Source of the DNA: Microthrixaceae bacterium
GTDB lineage: Bacteria > Actinomycetota > Acidimicrobiia > Acidimicrobiales > Microtrichaceae
NCBI GenBank assembly: GCA_027493675.1
Contig: JAOSKI010000003.1
Span: 124,001-188,000, forward strand
Reading direction: 5' to 3'
Length of the DNA: 64,000 bases
Part shown: one piece after another, positions 8,229 to 18,841 of the stretch
How the letters are laid out: every line of letters starts with the position of its first letter
How positions within the stretch are numbered: the first letter of the stretch is position 1
Notes under the pieces: generated by a model
Told to the model about the DNA's origin: nothing
The model's database searches: none
The model's input: the letters and a program-made list of their open reading frames with translations, nothing else
Position numbers and translations under genes: made by a program

Positions 8229-9714
8229 GGGGCTCCGCGGATCCACGTCGGGGTCGACGGGCATCGAGGGACCCTGTGCCCGCAGCTCGTCCATGAGGCG
8301 TGCGGCCTCGGTGGGGAACAGGTTCTTGATGATGAACGGGTCGCGCACCAGCAGGTAGTCCGGCGCGATGCCCTTCACATAGCGCTCGAAGTACAGGAAC
8401 TGCTTGCCCAACAGGTTCAGCTCCTCGGGGGTGGAGATGTCGCCCATCTGCACCGACAGGTCGAGGGACTGCTGGAACAGGTCCGCGAACTGGAGGTCCT
8501 CCATGCGCGACGCCATGATCGGCTCGAACACCATCGCGAGCATCGCGCCGAAGCTCCTCGTCGTCGCCCAGGTCCCCACGGATGATGCCCAGCTTCTTGT
8601 ACCCGCGCACGACGCGGGCGAAGTCGTGGTCCACCATGAACGTGTAGAGGATGTCACGCACCATCTGCTGCCACTCGGAGTTGAACTCCCCATGATCCCG
8701 AAGTCCAAGAAGCACGACCGCCCGTCCTCGAGCGCCCAGATGTTGCCCGCGTGGAGGTCCCCGTGGAACGGACCGTGGATCGCCACCGCCTCCACCCATG
8801 CCTTCATTCCCTGACGGAGGTTCGCCTCGGCGTCGATGCCCATGCGGCGATGCGCCTCGAAGTCGTCCATCGGAACGCCCACCACGCGCTCCATGCAGAT
8901 CATGTGCGGGCCGCAGTAGTCCCAGATCACCTCGGGTGCGGTGACGTTCCAGTTGTCGTCGAAGGCGTGGAGGTTCTTGCGGAACTCGTCCTGGCGGTAT
9001 GCCTCCAGGGCCGTGTTGAGCTCCTGGTTGGTCACCCTGTGCAGATCCGCGGATGATCCCGGCGGTGTTCGCGCGGCGACCCAGGTCGGTGCGCATGAGC
9101 GCCTTGGCCACCACGTTGGCCACCCGCAGGTCGCGGTTCATCCGGGTGGCGATGCCGGGTCGCAGCAGCTTCACGACCGCCTGGCGGCCGTCGGGGAGGG
9201 TCACTGCGTGGACCTGGCCGACCGAGGCCGCCGACAGCGGGCGTTCGTCTATGGAACGGAACAACTTGTTGGGGTCGTGGCCGAGGTCGCTCGTGATCGT
9301 CTCGCGCACCAGCTCGAAGGGAAACGGCGGCACATCCGACAGGCAGCGTTGAGCGGGGCCCGACATGTCGTCGGGGAACAGCCCCGGTGAGCTGGCCACG
9401 ACCTGACCCAGCTTCACCCAGGTGGGTCCCATGGCGAAGAACCCCTCGACCATGCCCTCCGAGGCGCACCAGAGCCACGAACCCCGCCGCCACGACACGA
9501 GCTTGCGTGCCAGGCCCTTGAGCACGTGCAGCACCAACAGCATGGAGTTGACCAACAGCGACCATGCCTCAGCAGGCCCGAACCGATCCAGGTCGGGGTA
9601 GTGCACCTCGAGGTCGGCGGGCGGCGGTCCGTCCGCGTATGGGCCGCGGAAGCCGGCGCGCAGCCCCGTGTCGCCGAAGGTCTCCAGACCCGGTGCGTCA
9701 TCGACTGGTTCCAT
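8214..9714 (-). CDS. ABC1/UbiB family atypical kinase (frameshifted)
   Basis: The start is the ATG at 9712-9714, preceded by GGGAGG six bases upstream. The protein has an N-terminal hydrophobic helix (SLLVNSMLLVLHVLKGL), the KxGQ-type motif WVKLGQVVASSPGLFP, the alanine-rich loop AASVGQVHAV, the lysine strand QAVVKLLRPGI, the catalytic HGDLHAGNIWAL and the FLDFGIMG metal motif. These define the ABC1/ADCK/UbiB family, which supports isoprenoid-quinone or lipid metabolism in bacteria. Frames change near 9045, 8690 and 8550. With those corrected the length (about 495 residues) is normal. No quinone gene is nearby, so the specific role is open. Confidence 0.85.
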
Positions 9715-9908
9715 CTGTGCCTCCCGGTGCATTACGACCTGGCGCCCCGCGACCTCGCGCTCCCGGCCCCACGCGGTCGACCGAGAGGCTACGAGCGACC
9801 CCGCCCTGTCGCAATCCTGCCTACCTGGGGAATCGACCCAGGCTGTATGACCCACCGGCCGTAGCCGATTGGGCTAGCGTCGCCACGCCCCCGACAAGGA
9901 GTTTCGGA

Positions 9909-10314
9909 ATGATCCTCGCAGACGTCAACCTCGGAGAGATCCTGTGGTCCCTCCTCGCGATCTTCTTCATGGTGATCTACTTCATGATCATCTTCAGCAT
10001 CTTCGGTGACCTGTTCCGCCTCCAAGGACCTGGGTGGCCTCACCAAGGCCCTGTGGGTGCTGTTCATCTTCGTGTTCATGTTCATCGGCCCGTTCGTGTA
10101 CCTGATCGTGCGGGGCAGCGGAATGGGCGAACGCGCCCTGGCCGCACAGGCCGACGCACAACGCCAGGTGCAGGACTACGCCCAGGCGGTAGTCGCCCAG
10201 AGCGGTGGCGGGTCGTCCGCCGACCAGATCGCGAAGGCAAAGGAGCTGCTCGACTCCGGTGCGATCAGCCCGCAGGAGTTCGAGACCCTCAAGGCGAAGG
10301 CGCTCAACGGCTGA
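9909..10314 (+). CDS. Small membrane protein with C-terminal SHOCT domain
   Basis: The ATG at 9909 follows an AAGGAG ribosome site. Two transmembrane segments are visible (EILWSLLAIFFMVIYFMIIF and ALWVLFIFVFMFIGPFVYLI), separated by a conserved KDLGGLTKALW-type loop. A soluble helix rich in Q and A follows, and the protein ends with a SHOCT domain, DQIAKAKELLDSGAISPQEF, plus ETLKAKAL. This PLDc_N-like plus SHOCT arrangement is common in actinobacteria; the SHOCT motif is thought to mediate oligomerisation. One extra C near 10016 shifts the frame between the two membrane helices. It is divergent from the UbiB-like gene, sharing a 194-bp upstream region. Confidence 0.75.
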
Positions 10315-10351
10315 ACCATCCCGGCCGGGTCGTAGGTCGGCAGGGTCAGGG

Positions 10352-12459
10352 TCAGTCGGCGAAGGTGACCAGCACCTCGCCGGCATCGACCTTGTCGCCG
10401 ACCGCCACACGCACCTCGGCGACGGTCACATCGGAGCGCGCCGTTATCCGGTGCTCCATCTTCATCGCCTCTATCACCACCAGCAGCGCGCCGTCGGTGA
10501 CGGTGTCACCCGGCGCCACGTGGACCGAGACGACCGACCCGGGCAGGGGTGACACCGGGCCTGTGACGGCATCGGCCTCGTCGTGGTCTGCAAAGAGCGG
10601 GGCGGCCCTCCATTCGGTTCGGCCCGCTGATCCCCGCACCCGCACCGTCGGGTCGGCCACGTTGCCCGCGAAGGCCACCTCCATGGTGCGGCCGACTCCG
10701 TCGAGCTCGATCCACCAGGTGGAGCCCGACTTGCGGGCCGCGACCACCTCGGCGACCCGGCGCGTGTCCTCGCCAAGGACACCGTCGGCATCCGGTTGCG
10801 GCACCGTGCCGACGAGGACCTCGCAACGGCGCATACCCTCGGGGTCGGCTGTCACCGGGTGCGTGAAGCGGTACTCGAGCCCCCACCGATGCATCTGCGG
10901 CACCCTCGACCGCGCCCATGTCGACCAACGTCGTGCGCTGACCCTGGGTCCGCACGTTGCGCCATCCCGACGGGGCGAACCCGGTGACGCTGTCGGCGCG
11001 GCGCCTCGCGTCCTGCATCGCGAGCAACGCCGCCAGGCACTGAGCGAGCCGCTCGTCATCCGCCGGACCACCGGCGGACGAGACATCGGGGTGTTCGTCG
11101 AGGTAAGCGGTCGTGGCCCGACCGTCGATGAAGTCGTCCTCCGCGCAGATGGCCGCGAGGGTGTCGGCATTGGTACGTACGCCTGCCAGGTCCGCCGTGC
11201 GCAGCGACCTCGCGAGCGACGCGGCGACCGAGGCGCGTTCGGGCCCGTGCGCGACCACCTTCGCAAGCAAGGAGTCGTAGTCCGACCCGACGACCGAGCC
11301 GACCTCCACCCCGGAGTCGACCCTGATCCCATTGCCGGCTTCCGCCGCACCTGGCGCCGTGGGCCTGGTCGAAGCCGAACGCCTCGATCACACCGGTGGA
11401 AGGCATCCAGCCCGCGGCCGGATCCTCGGCCACGAGCCGGGCCTCGATCGCATGGCCCCGCGCCACGAGATCCTCCTGGGTGAACGGCAGTTCCCCGCCC
11501 GATGCGACGAGCAACTGGAGCTCGACCAGGTCGACGCCCCAGACCGCCTCGGTCACGGGGGTGCTCGACCTGTAGGCGGGTGTTGACCTCGAGGAACGAG
11601 ATCGTCCCGTCGGCTCCCACCAGGTACTCCACGGTTCCCGCGCCCCGGTATCCGACCTCGGAGGCCAAGCGCACCGCTCCGTTGCACAGGGCGGCACGGG
11701 TTGCCTGGTCGATGCCGGGAGACGGCGCCTCCTCGATCACCTTCTGGTGCCGGCGTTGGATGGAGCAGTCGCGTTCGCCGAGGTGCACGACGTTGCCGTG
11801 GGAATCCCCCAGTACCTGCACTTCGACATGCCTGCCGCGTTCGATCAGCGGCTCCACGAACACCGTGCCGTCACCGAAAGCAGCTTCGGCTTCACGGGCC
11901 GCCGATGCAACCACCTCGGCGAACTCCTCACGGTCACGCACGATCCTCATGCCGCGCCCACCGCCGCCTGCGGCGGCCTTGACCATCGCCGGAACCGGCA
12001 GATCGGCAACTTTGGCAGCGGCGCCCTGAGGGTCCGCCAGCGCTTCGGGGTCCACCACCACGGCCTCGGTGGTCGGCACACCTGCGCGCACTGCGGCCTG
12101 CTTGGCGGCCACCTTGTCGCCGAGAAGCTCGATCTGCTCAGCGGTCGGCCCGACCCAGATCAGGCCCGCTGCTTCGACCTCACGGGCGAACGCGGCGTTC
12201 TCCGCCAGGAAGCCGTAGCCAGGGTGGATCGCATCGGCGCCGGTCGCCCGCGCTGCGGCGATCACGGCGTCGCTGCGCAGGTACGACTCCGCGGGAGTGC
12301 TCCCGCCGAGACAGACCGCTCGATCGACCACCCTGGTGTGCAGTGCACCACGATCCGCCTCGGAGTACACGCCGACGGTGCCGATGCCCAGACGATGCGC
12401 CGTACGCGCGATCCGACACGCGATCTCCCCCGGTTGGCGATCAACAACCGACGGATCAT
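10352..12459 (-). CDS. Acyl-CoA carboxylase alpha subunit (biotin carboxylase + BCCP), frameshifted
   Basis: The subunit carboxylates biotin with ATP and carries it on its own C-terminal carrier domain. The start is the ATG at 12457-12459 (MIRRLLIANRGEIACR after a one-base correction). ATP-grasp features follow: KAAAGGGGRGMRIV, the ERDCSIQRRHQKVIEEAPSP block, and FLEVNTRLQVEHP. The C-terminal part has the biotinyl motif EAMKMEH, with the lysine as the biotin site, and ends GEVLVTFAD. Shifts lie near 12430, 11560, 11340 and 10880. The matching carboxyltransferase gene is immediately upstream at 12647-14246, so the two form one enzyme. The substrate (acetyl-, propionyl-, methylcrotonyl- or geranyl-CoA) cannot be fixed from this subunit. 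Confidence 0.9.
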
Positions 12460-12516
12460 CACAGCACAGACCCCTGTTCGAGCCGGTGGGGCGGGGGTCC
12501 CCGCCGGCACCGCGAT

Positions 12517-12646
12517 GAGTGCTTGCACGAAGAGCCATCAAGCCCGGAGCCGGTGGGGGGTGTCGGGCCGGTGGGGCGGGGCCCCGCCGCGATGAGTGCT
12601 TGCACGAAGAGCCATCAAGTGAGTGCTTGCACGAAGAGCCATCAAG
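12517..12646. repeat. Three 26-bp direct repeats with GC palindromes between carboxylase genes
   Basis: The 26-base unit beginning GAGTGCTTGCACGAAGAGCC is present at 12517-12542, 12594-12619 and 12621-12646, without mismatches. Copies one and two are preceded by similar GC-rich palindromic sequence (GGTGGGGCGGGG...CCCCGCC), so a larger unit of about 77 bp seems duplicated. The array fills the gap between the stop of the carboxyltransferase and the start of the biotin carboxylase. On the minus strand each copy can be read as MALRAST, but no credible gene follows. The palindromes could slow or terminate transcription between the two subunit genes. Confidence 0.85.
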
Positions 12647-14246
12647 TCAGTGCCTCCACACTCCCCATGCGGGCGAGCCCTCGACGACGTTGGAGTGCGC
12701 TGCCGAGATCGCCAGCCCGAGCACCGTGCGGGTGTCCCTGGGGTGGATGATGCCGTCGTCCCACATGCGACCTGTGGCATACATGGCCGTGGACTGCGAC
12801 TCGACCAGCGCCTCGAGCAACCCGGTCTGCTCGGCGAGCATGTCCTCGTCGATCTCGATCCCCTTGGATGCAGCGGCGTTGCGGGCGATGATGCCCATCA
12901 CCCCTGCGAGCTGCTTGGGCCCCATAACGGCTATGCGGTGGTTGGGCCAGGTGAAGATGAACCGTGGGTCGTAGGCACGGCCCGACATGCCGTAGTTGCC
13001 CGCTCCGTAGCTTGCCCCGACCATCAACACGAAGTGCGGAACCGTCGAGTTGGACACCGCGTTGATGAGCTTGGCGCCGTCCTTGATGATCCCACCCTGT
13101 TCGGCTGCGGTGCCGACCATGAACCCGGTGATGTTCTGGATGAACAGAAGCGGGGTGTCGGTGCGGTTGCACAGTTGGATGAACTGCGCGCCCTTCTCGG
13201 ACTCCTCGGAGAACAGGATCCCGTTGTTGGCGAGGACCCCCACGGGGAAGCCGCAGATCGACCCCCAACCGCAGACCAGCTTGTCACCGTAGAGAGGCTT
13301 GAACTCCTCGAAGCGGCTGCCGTCGAGGATCCGCGCCAGCACCTCGCGGACCTCGAAGGGAACCTTCACGTCGGCCGAGGCGCACCCGATCAGCTCCTCG
13401 GGGTCGTACACCGGTGGATCCGCCGGCTCGCTGGGCCCCGGTCCGAGCTTGCGCCACCCGAGGTGCGCCACGATGTCGCGGGTGATGCGCAGCGCGTCCA
13501 TCTCGTCGACGGCCAGGTAGTCCGAGAGCCCCGACCTTCGCGAGGTGCATCTCGGCTCCGCCGAGGGTCTCTTCGTCGACGTCCTCGTCGATCGCCATCT
13601 TCACCAGCGGGGCCCGCCCAGGTATGCGAACGCCGCCTTGTTGACCATCACCACGTAGTCGCTCATGGCCAGTGCGTAGGCACCACCTGCGGTAGCCGGT
13701 CCGAAGCCCACGGTGATGGTGGGGATGTCCTGCGCGGACAGGCGCGTGAGGTTGCGGAACTGCGCACCTCCGGGAACGAATATGTCGGCCTGGCGGGGGC
13801 AGGTCGGCGCCCGCGGATTCCGACAGGTTCACCATCGGCAGGCGGTTCGCACGGGCGATCTCGAATGCCCGCGAAGCCTTGGCGACGGTGTGGGGGTTGG
13901 CCGAGCCGCCGCGCACGGTCATGTCGGTGCCGCCGATCAGGCATTCCACCCCGTTGACGACACCGATGCCGTTCACGCTCCCGGCACCGATCGGATCGTC
14001 GGTCTCCGCAGCGGCGAGCGGCATCAGTTCGAGGAACGGAGTGTCGGGATCGACCAGGACCTCGATCCGCTCACGTACGAGCATCTTGGAACGCCGGCGG
14101 TGCCGGTCGACCTTGGCCTGACCACCGATGGTCGGCAGCTGCGCCAGCTTCTCGGCGACCTCGGCCCACATCGCCTCCATCTCGGCGACGTTGGAGCGAT
14201 AGGTGTCGCTGGTGGTGTCCAGGCGGCTGCGCAACACGGAGGCCAT
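12647..14246 (-). CDS. Acyl-CoA carboxylase carboxyltransferase (beta) subunit, frameshifted
   Basis: The start is the ATG at 14246 ([19 protein letters not shown]). The crotonase-like carboxyltransferase domains are clear: [55 protein letters not shown] (after frame correction), [51 protein letters not shown] and [14 protein letters not shown]. The order and the [18 protein letters not shown] block (near 13745) are closer to methylcrotonyl/geranyl-CoA carboxylase beta subunits than to propionyl-CoA carboxylase. Shifts lie near 13800, 13620 and 13530. It is co-transcribed with the alpha subunit downstream, with the 26-bp repeats between them. A role in branched-chain acyl-CoA breakdown would fit the dehydrogenases elsewhere in the window. 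Confidence 0.88.
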
Positions 14247-14258
14247 TGCGCCCAGACG

Positions 14259-14779
14259 CTAGTTGCCCTGCGACGCCTCCAGCGCCAGCAGCCTCTCCTT
14301 GGCCACGAGACCTCCTCCGTACCCGGTCAGGCTCCCGTCGGCACCGATCACCCGATGGCACGGCACGACTATCGAGATGGGATTGGCGTTGTTGGCTCCC
14401 CCGACCGCTCTGACGGCCCTGGGGCGACCGACCGCCGCAGCGATCTCGCCGTAGGAGGCGGTCGCGCCGTAGGGGATGTCACGCAGGGCGGACCAGACCG
14501 CCAGCTGGAAGTCGGTTCCATGTGGCGCCAACGGGAGGTCGAACTCACGGCGGGTGCCTGCGAAGTACTCCTCCAACTGCAAGCGCAACACGGCGCACGC
14601 CTCGTCGTCACGCGACCAACCTTCGGGGGCGCCGGCTCCTCGTCGCCGAGGAACCCCAGCTCGACGACCGCGCCGTCGCTCACGGCTGCGAACAGCGGGC
14701 CGACAGGTGATTCGATGACGCTCCAGTGAGTTCCTGCACCGCTGGTCCCGAAGCTTCTCCCGGCCTTCCGCTTCGTCAT
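14259..14779 (-). CDS. ogt: Methylated-DNA-protein-cysteine S-methyltransferase
   Basis: The enzyme removes alkyl groups from O6-alkylguanine in DNA by transferring them to its own cysteine. The active-site motif is present as ISIVVPCHRVIGADGSLTGY, and the helix-turn-helix region as FQLAVWSALRDIPYGATASY and GEIAAAVGRPRAVRAVGGAN. It ends ERLLALEASQGN. The N-terminal part (MTKRKAGRSFG..., from the ATG 14777-14779, then SPVGPLFAAVSDGAVVELGF) is in another frame, with the shift near 14590. It lies 13 bp from the carboxylase start, probably in one transcript, and is divergent from the next gene. AlkA, another alkylation-repair enzyme, is 2 kb away. Confidence 0.92.
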
Positions 14780-14923
14780 GATCGTCGTGCCTTTCCGTTC
14801 GATGACCCGTGACCACACATTGCCCCATGCCTGTGACACGCGCCTCGGTTGATGTGCCGAATGGCGTCCGTGCAGTACGGTGATCCACCTTGGCTGTGGT
14901 CCGTGCATCGAGAACTCATCGTC

Positions 14924-16616
14924 GTGGGACCGAGTCGGACTGACACCGCAGGGCGACCTGCCAGGGCGCAGCGAGGTTGGCGAGCGGTTGCACTATGGGC
15001 GTGTGCAGCGCCCTTGCTGGCGCTTGCCGTGGTGGCCTGCAGCGGCGACGGGCAGGGCGCTCCAGGCCAAGGTACCGGTTCCGTACCACCGGGGCGTACC
15101 CCCTGCTGCATCACGATCACAGCACACTCCGGTGTGGGCCCCGCGCCACCGACCGGGCTGTGCGAGCCACACTCGTCGCGTCCGTCGGCGAAACCGTCAC
15201 CTCTCTCATCTCGGATCCTGAGCGAAGCGCGCTCTACATCGGCACCCGCTCAGGGCGGATCCTACGACTCCCCGGTCGGACGCGTGTCGGGGTCGGTCGC
15301 ACCACAGCCGGAGAGGGCGTCGCTTGCGTTCGACCTCTCGGCATCGGTGTCGACCGACGGCGAGCGGGGTCTGCTGGACATGGAGCTCCTGCGAGGCGGC
15401 GACCGCGTCGCCGTCTCGTACACCGAGAAGGACGGATCGGTGGTGCTGCATGTGCTCAGACTGGGTGAAGCGGGCCTGATCGACGATCTGCCTTCCCCCA
15501 TCGTCTTGCGCCTTCCCCACCCGATCGCCGGTCACAACGGTGGCGGCCTGGCGCTGGGCGACAACTCAGACCTGTTCCTATCGCTCGGCGACATGGACTC
15601 GCGGCACTATGACCTGCCCTTGGCCCAGGACCCCGAGAGCGCACTCGGAAGCGTGCTGCTGGTCCCGGCCGAGGCTCTGGAACCCGACGCGGCGCGACCG
15701 ATCGACCCGCTCGGCGCGGTCGTGGCGAAAGGCCTTCGCAACCCTTGGCGCATCGCTCTCGACCCAGGACAGGACCTGTTGTGGATCGGCGACGTCGGCG
15801 AGAGCAGCCAGGAGGAGATCAGCGCGCTTCCCCTTCCGACCACAGGGACGATCGTGGACTTCGGGTGGCCGCGCTTCGAGGGGACCAAACCCTTCCAGCG
15901 ATCCGACACCGGCATCGCCGCCGACCCGATCCCACCGGTGTTCGAGTACGAACACTCGGCCGGACGCTGCTCGATCGTGCTCGGCGGCGCATATCGCGGC
16001 GAGGCCGTCGCCGCCCTCGAGAACTCGATGGTGCTCGGCGACTTCTGCTCAGGTGACGTTCTCGCCGCAGAGGTCGACGACGCCTCGATCGCAACCCCCA
16101 CAGCTCGTCACCTCCGTCGACGGACAGGTCGTCTCGTTCGGCGAGGACTCCAGCGGGAGAGATCTACGCCCTGACCGTCGACGGAGACGTGTACCGCTTG
16201 GACCCTGGACAGTGGGTCGTGCCGGGGGTGACCAAACCCCTGAGAGACTCGCCCCCGACACGACCTCGGTCGCCCTCGAGCACCCCTCGGAGGCAGAGTG
16301 TCGCCTGATCCCCGAGATACTGTCGGTCCGCTACTTCACCTCGCTGTCCCCAGCCGAGATGCAGACTCGGCTCTTTAGCGTGATCAGCACACTGGAGCTG
16401 GCCGCGGCGACCGCTCCGCCCAGCCGGGTCGAGCATCTCTCGACCCTCCTGCGCATCTTCACTCGAGTGGAGCAGGTTGCCCAGGCGTCGGACTTCCGCG
16501 GATCCGACCCGGCCGTCGAAGCGCTCGTCGCGGAGGTGCTGGCAGGGAAGGACTGGAGTGCCGGCTTCCCCGAAGCGGTGAACTCGGTCATGGGCCTCCA
16601 GGGAAACTGCACCTGA
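14924..16616 (+). CDS. PQQ-type sugar dehydrogenase (glucose/sorbosone dehydrogenase) lipoprotein, frameshifted
   Basis: The likely GTG start at 14924 gives a lipoprotein signal (WRAVALWACAAPLLALAVVACSG). The body shows a beta-propeller of the GSDH type: TSLISDPERSALYIGTRSGR, RGLLDMELLRGGDRVAVSYT, GHNGGGLALGDNSDLFLSLG, VVAKGLRNPWRIALDPG, LLWIGDVGESSQEEI, TIVDFGWPRFEG and GRCSIVLGGAYRG. NPWR and the GHNGG block are hallmarks of soluble PQQ aldose dehydrogenases. Shifts occur near 15080-15130, 15260, 16095 and 16155. After YALTVDGDVYRLD the frame leads into a ~130-residue C-terminal segment (PEILSVRYFTSLSPAEMQTR...) ending at 16616 that I do not recognise; it may be a domain of the same protein or a separate small gene. 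Confidence 0.7.
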
Positions 16617-16699
16617 GGCCACGGCGAACGTTCGTGGTAGCTGGAGCACGAGTCTGCCGGGATACCCCACGCGCATCGCATACGTGATCAGATGCTCAT

Positions 16700-17696
16700 G
16701 TGGATGAACCGACCAACTGTGCGTCGCTCGACGTCGAAGACGCCGTGGAGGTCGAGCTCCCTCAACGGGGCGCCCTCGACTGGCACGCGATGGTCGGCTG
16801 GCTGGAAGCACGCAGCGTCCGCGGCGTCGAGGCCGTCATGGGTTCGCGAGGCGATCGGGGGGAGGAGATCTTCTGGCGCACCGTGGAAGTCGACGGCCAC
16901 GCCGGGGCGATCGGCCTGCGCCACGGCTCTTTCGACCTGGCACATCCGGGCCGGGCGCAACCGGGCCGGGCACACCCGGAGGCGATGCTCCTCACCATCA
17001 GCCTCCAGCGGAGGGGAAGCCCTGGAGGGCCTTGCGACTCAGAGCGTGGCCGCTCGGGCTCAACGGATGCTGGCGGCGGGGATGGAGATCAGCGACGCGC
17101 TGGCGCACCTCGGCTCCGATCCCGTGCTCGGCCCTCTCGTCAGCAGCCAACCGGCGCTACGACCTCCGGGATGCTGGGATCCCTTCGAGGCGACCGTGCG
17201 TGCGGTGCTGGCGCAGCAGATCACCGTGAGCGGCGCCAGGACAATCGCCGGACGCATCGCCGAGCGCCTGGGCGCACCGGTCACGGGATTCGCTCGACTC
17301 GGGCTCAACCGGCTCTTCCCCGGCCCCGACAGGCTCGTGGAGGCCGACCTGGACGGCGTCGGGCTGACGAGGTCCCGCGCCGCCGCACTGCGCGGTGTGG
17401 CCGCAGCGGCGCTCGACGGCTTCGACTTCCACGGCCCCGGGCTGGCACGTCGGCTCACCGAGCTGGCGGCATCGGCGACTGGACCGCCCAGTACGTCGCA
17501 CTGCGAATGGGCGAACCCGACGCGTTCCCCTCCTCCGACATCGGTCTGCGCAAGGCGGCGGGTCGCCTCATGGGCGTCGAACGGCTGAGCGTGCACGAGA
17601 TCGAGGGAGCTGTCCCGGCGTTGGAGCCCCTGGCGGTCGGTCGCCGCCATCCACCTGTGGTGGTCCCTTTCAGCCGAGCGTTCGTGCAACACTTGA
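16700..17696 (+). CDS. alkA: AlkA-type DNA-3-methyladenine glycosylase II (frameshifted)
   Basis: The protein starts at GTG 16700 and has an AlkA N-terminal domain (DWHAMVGWLEARSVRGVEAV, FWRTVEVDGHAGAIGL), then the HhH-GPD fold: LRPPGCWDPFEATVRAVLAQ, QQITVSGARTIAGRI, and the helix-hairpin-helix GIGDWTAQYVALRMGEPDAF followed by SSDIGLRKA, whose aspartate is the catalytic residue. It excises alkylated purines such as 3-methyladenine. Frame changes are near 17015, 17480 and 17630; the last leads to a family-like end (AAIHLWWSLSAERS) with TGA at 17694-17696. In many actinobacteria this enzyme is fused to Ada; here it is separate. Its neighbour Ogt suggests a local alkylation-repair set. Confidence 0.88.
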
Positions 17697-17723
17697 TGAT
17701 CGCCTGATCGGGGACCCACGCCG

Positions 17724-18841
17724 ATGTCGTTCCTGTGGTTGATCGCCCACAACGTCTGGACGAAGAGGCTGCGCTCCCTACTCACCGCGCTCGCAGTCGC
17801 TGTGGGGGTGATCACCGTGGTGGTCCTCGGGATCGTAACCGACAGCATCCGCACGTCCGCTGCGGGGTGTGCTCGAAGTGGGTACGGCGGACCTGACCGT
17901 GGCCCAACAGGGCGTCAACGACATCCTCCAGAGCGCGCTCACCGAAACCCAACTCGAGGGTGTGCAGGGCCTGCCGGGTGTGGAGAGCGCGATCGGTGTG
18001 CTGCTCGACACCGAGGGGCTGGACAGCGACCACCCGCTGGTGGTCGAGGTCGGCATCCGCCCCCAGGACCTGGAGCCCTTCGGGGTGCAGATCGCCGCGG
18101 GCAGGGCGTTCGCCGCGGACGCCGACGACGAGGTCATGGTGGGCATCCATCTGGCACAGGACCTCGGGTCTCCCCGGAGACACCATCGACGCCGCCGGTG
18201 GTCCGAAGAAGGTCGTAGGCGTGTTCAACACCGGCAGCGTCTTCGGGGATGCCGCTCTCATGTTCCCACTGGTGCCGTTCCAGGCGTTCCAGCGTCAGCC
18301 CGGAGGCCTGTCGCTGTTCTTCGTGCACACCGCCCCCGGCGCCACCACCACAGAGGTGCAGCGAACCATCGAGGACTCGAGCCCACTGCTGGTGGGCATC
18401 CGCGACCTGCTCGACTTCGGCCGCGCCGATCGCAGCTTCCAGTTGATCTCCGCTGCCGACCGCGCTGCCAGCATCGTGGCGGTGGCCATCGGCGCGATCA
18501 TCGTGGCCAACACGATGCTGTTGTCGCTGATCGAGCGCTACCGCGAGTTCGGCGTGCTGCGTGCGGTGGGCTGGTCACGTCGGCGCCTCGTCGCGCTGGT
18601 GTTCGGCGAGGCGGCGCTGATCGCCCTGGTGGGCGCTGCGCTGGGAGTCGGACTCGCTTTCGTGGCGGTGATCGTCCTGTCGGGCCTGCCGGAGCTGTCG
18701 GGCATCCTCAAGGCGACCTACGAGCCCTGGGTGTTCGGTCGTGCGCTGGTCACCGCGACCCTGGTCACGGCACTTGGAGCCCTCTACCCGGCGCTGCGTG
18801 CGGCTCAGCTCTCTCCCCAGGCGGCGATGCGACGTGAGTAG
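17724..18841 (+). CDS. ABC transporter permease, FtsX/MacB family (frameshifted)
   Basis: Topology is that of MacB/LolE-type permeases. There is one N-terminal membrane helix after MSFLWLIAHNVWTKRLRSLL, then a periplasmic domain of ~230 residues, then three C-terminal helices (AASIVAVAIGAIIVANTMLL; RRLVALVFGEAALIALVGAA...; a final helix before ALYPALRAAQLSPQAAMRRE). The IERYREFGVLRAVGWSRRRL loop is the FtsX-family signature. Shifts lie near 17865 and 18170. The stop at 18839-18841 overlaps the GTG of the ATPase gene by 8 bases. Such exporters use mechanotransmission to move lipoproteins, peptides or drugs, or to control cell-wall enzymes; nothing shows which here. Confidence 0.87.

Noticed and set aside
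9715..9908. tRNA-like sequence in the divergent gap between the UbiB-like and SHOCT genes
   Set aside because: A short stretch recalls a T-arm, but no acceptor stem or anticodon arm could be paired.
12517..12646. CRISPR-like array of three 26-bp repeats
   Set aside because: The intervals are 51 bp and 1 bp, so there are no regular spacers, and no cas gene is present.
12515..12650. Short MALRAST-starting peptides on the minus strand as small genes
   Set aside because: They are readings of the 26-bp repeat. No ribosome site, no conserved continuation and different frames after each copy.
13050..13290. Plus-strand open frames across the carboxylase genes
   Set aside because: They are antisense to well-supported carboxyltransferase sequence and carry no motifs of their own.
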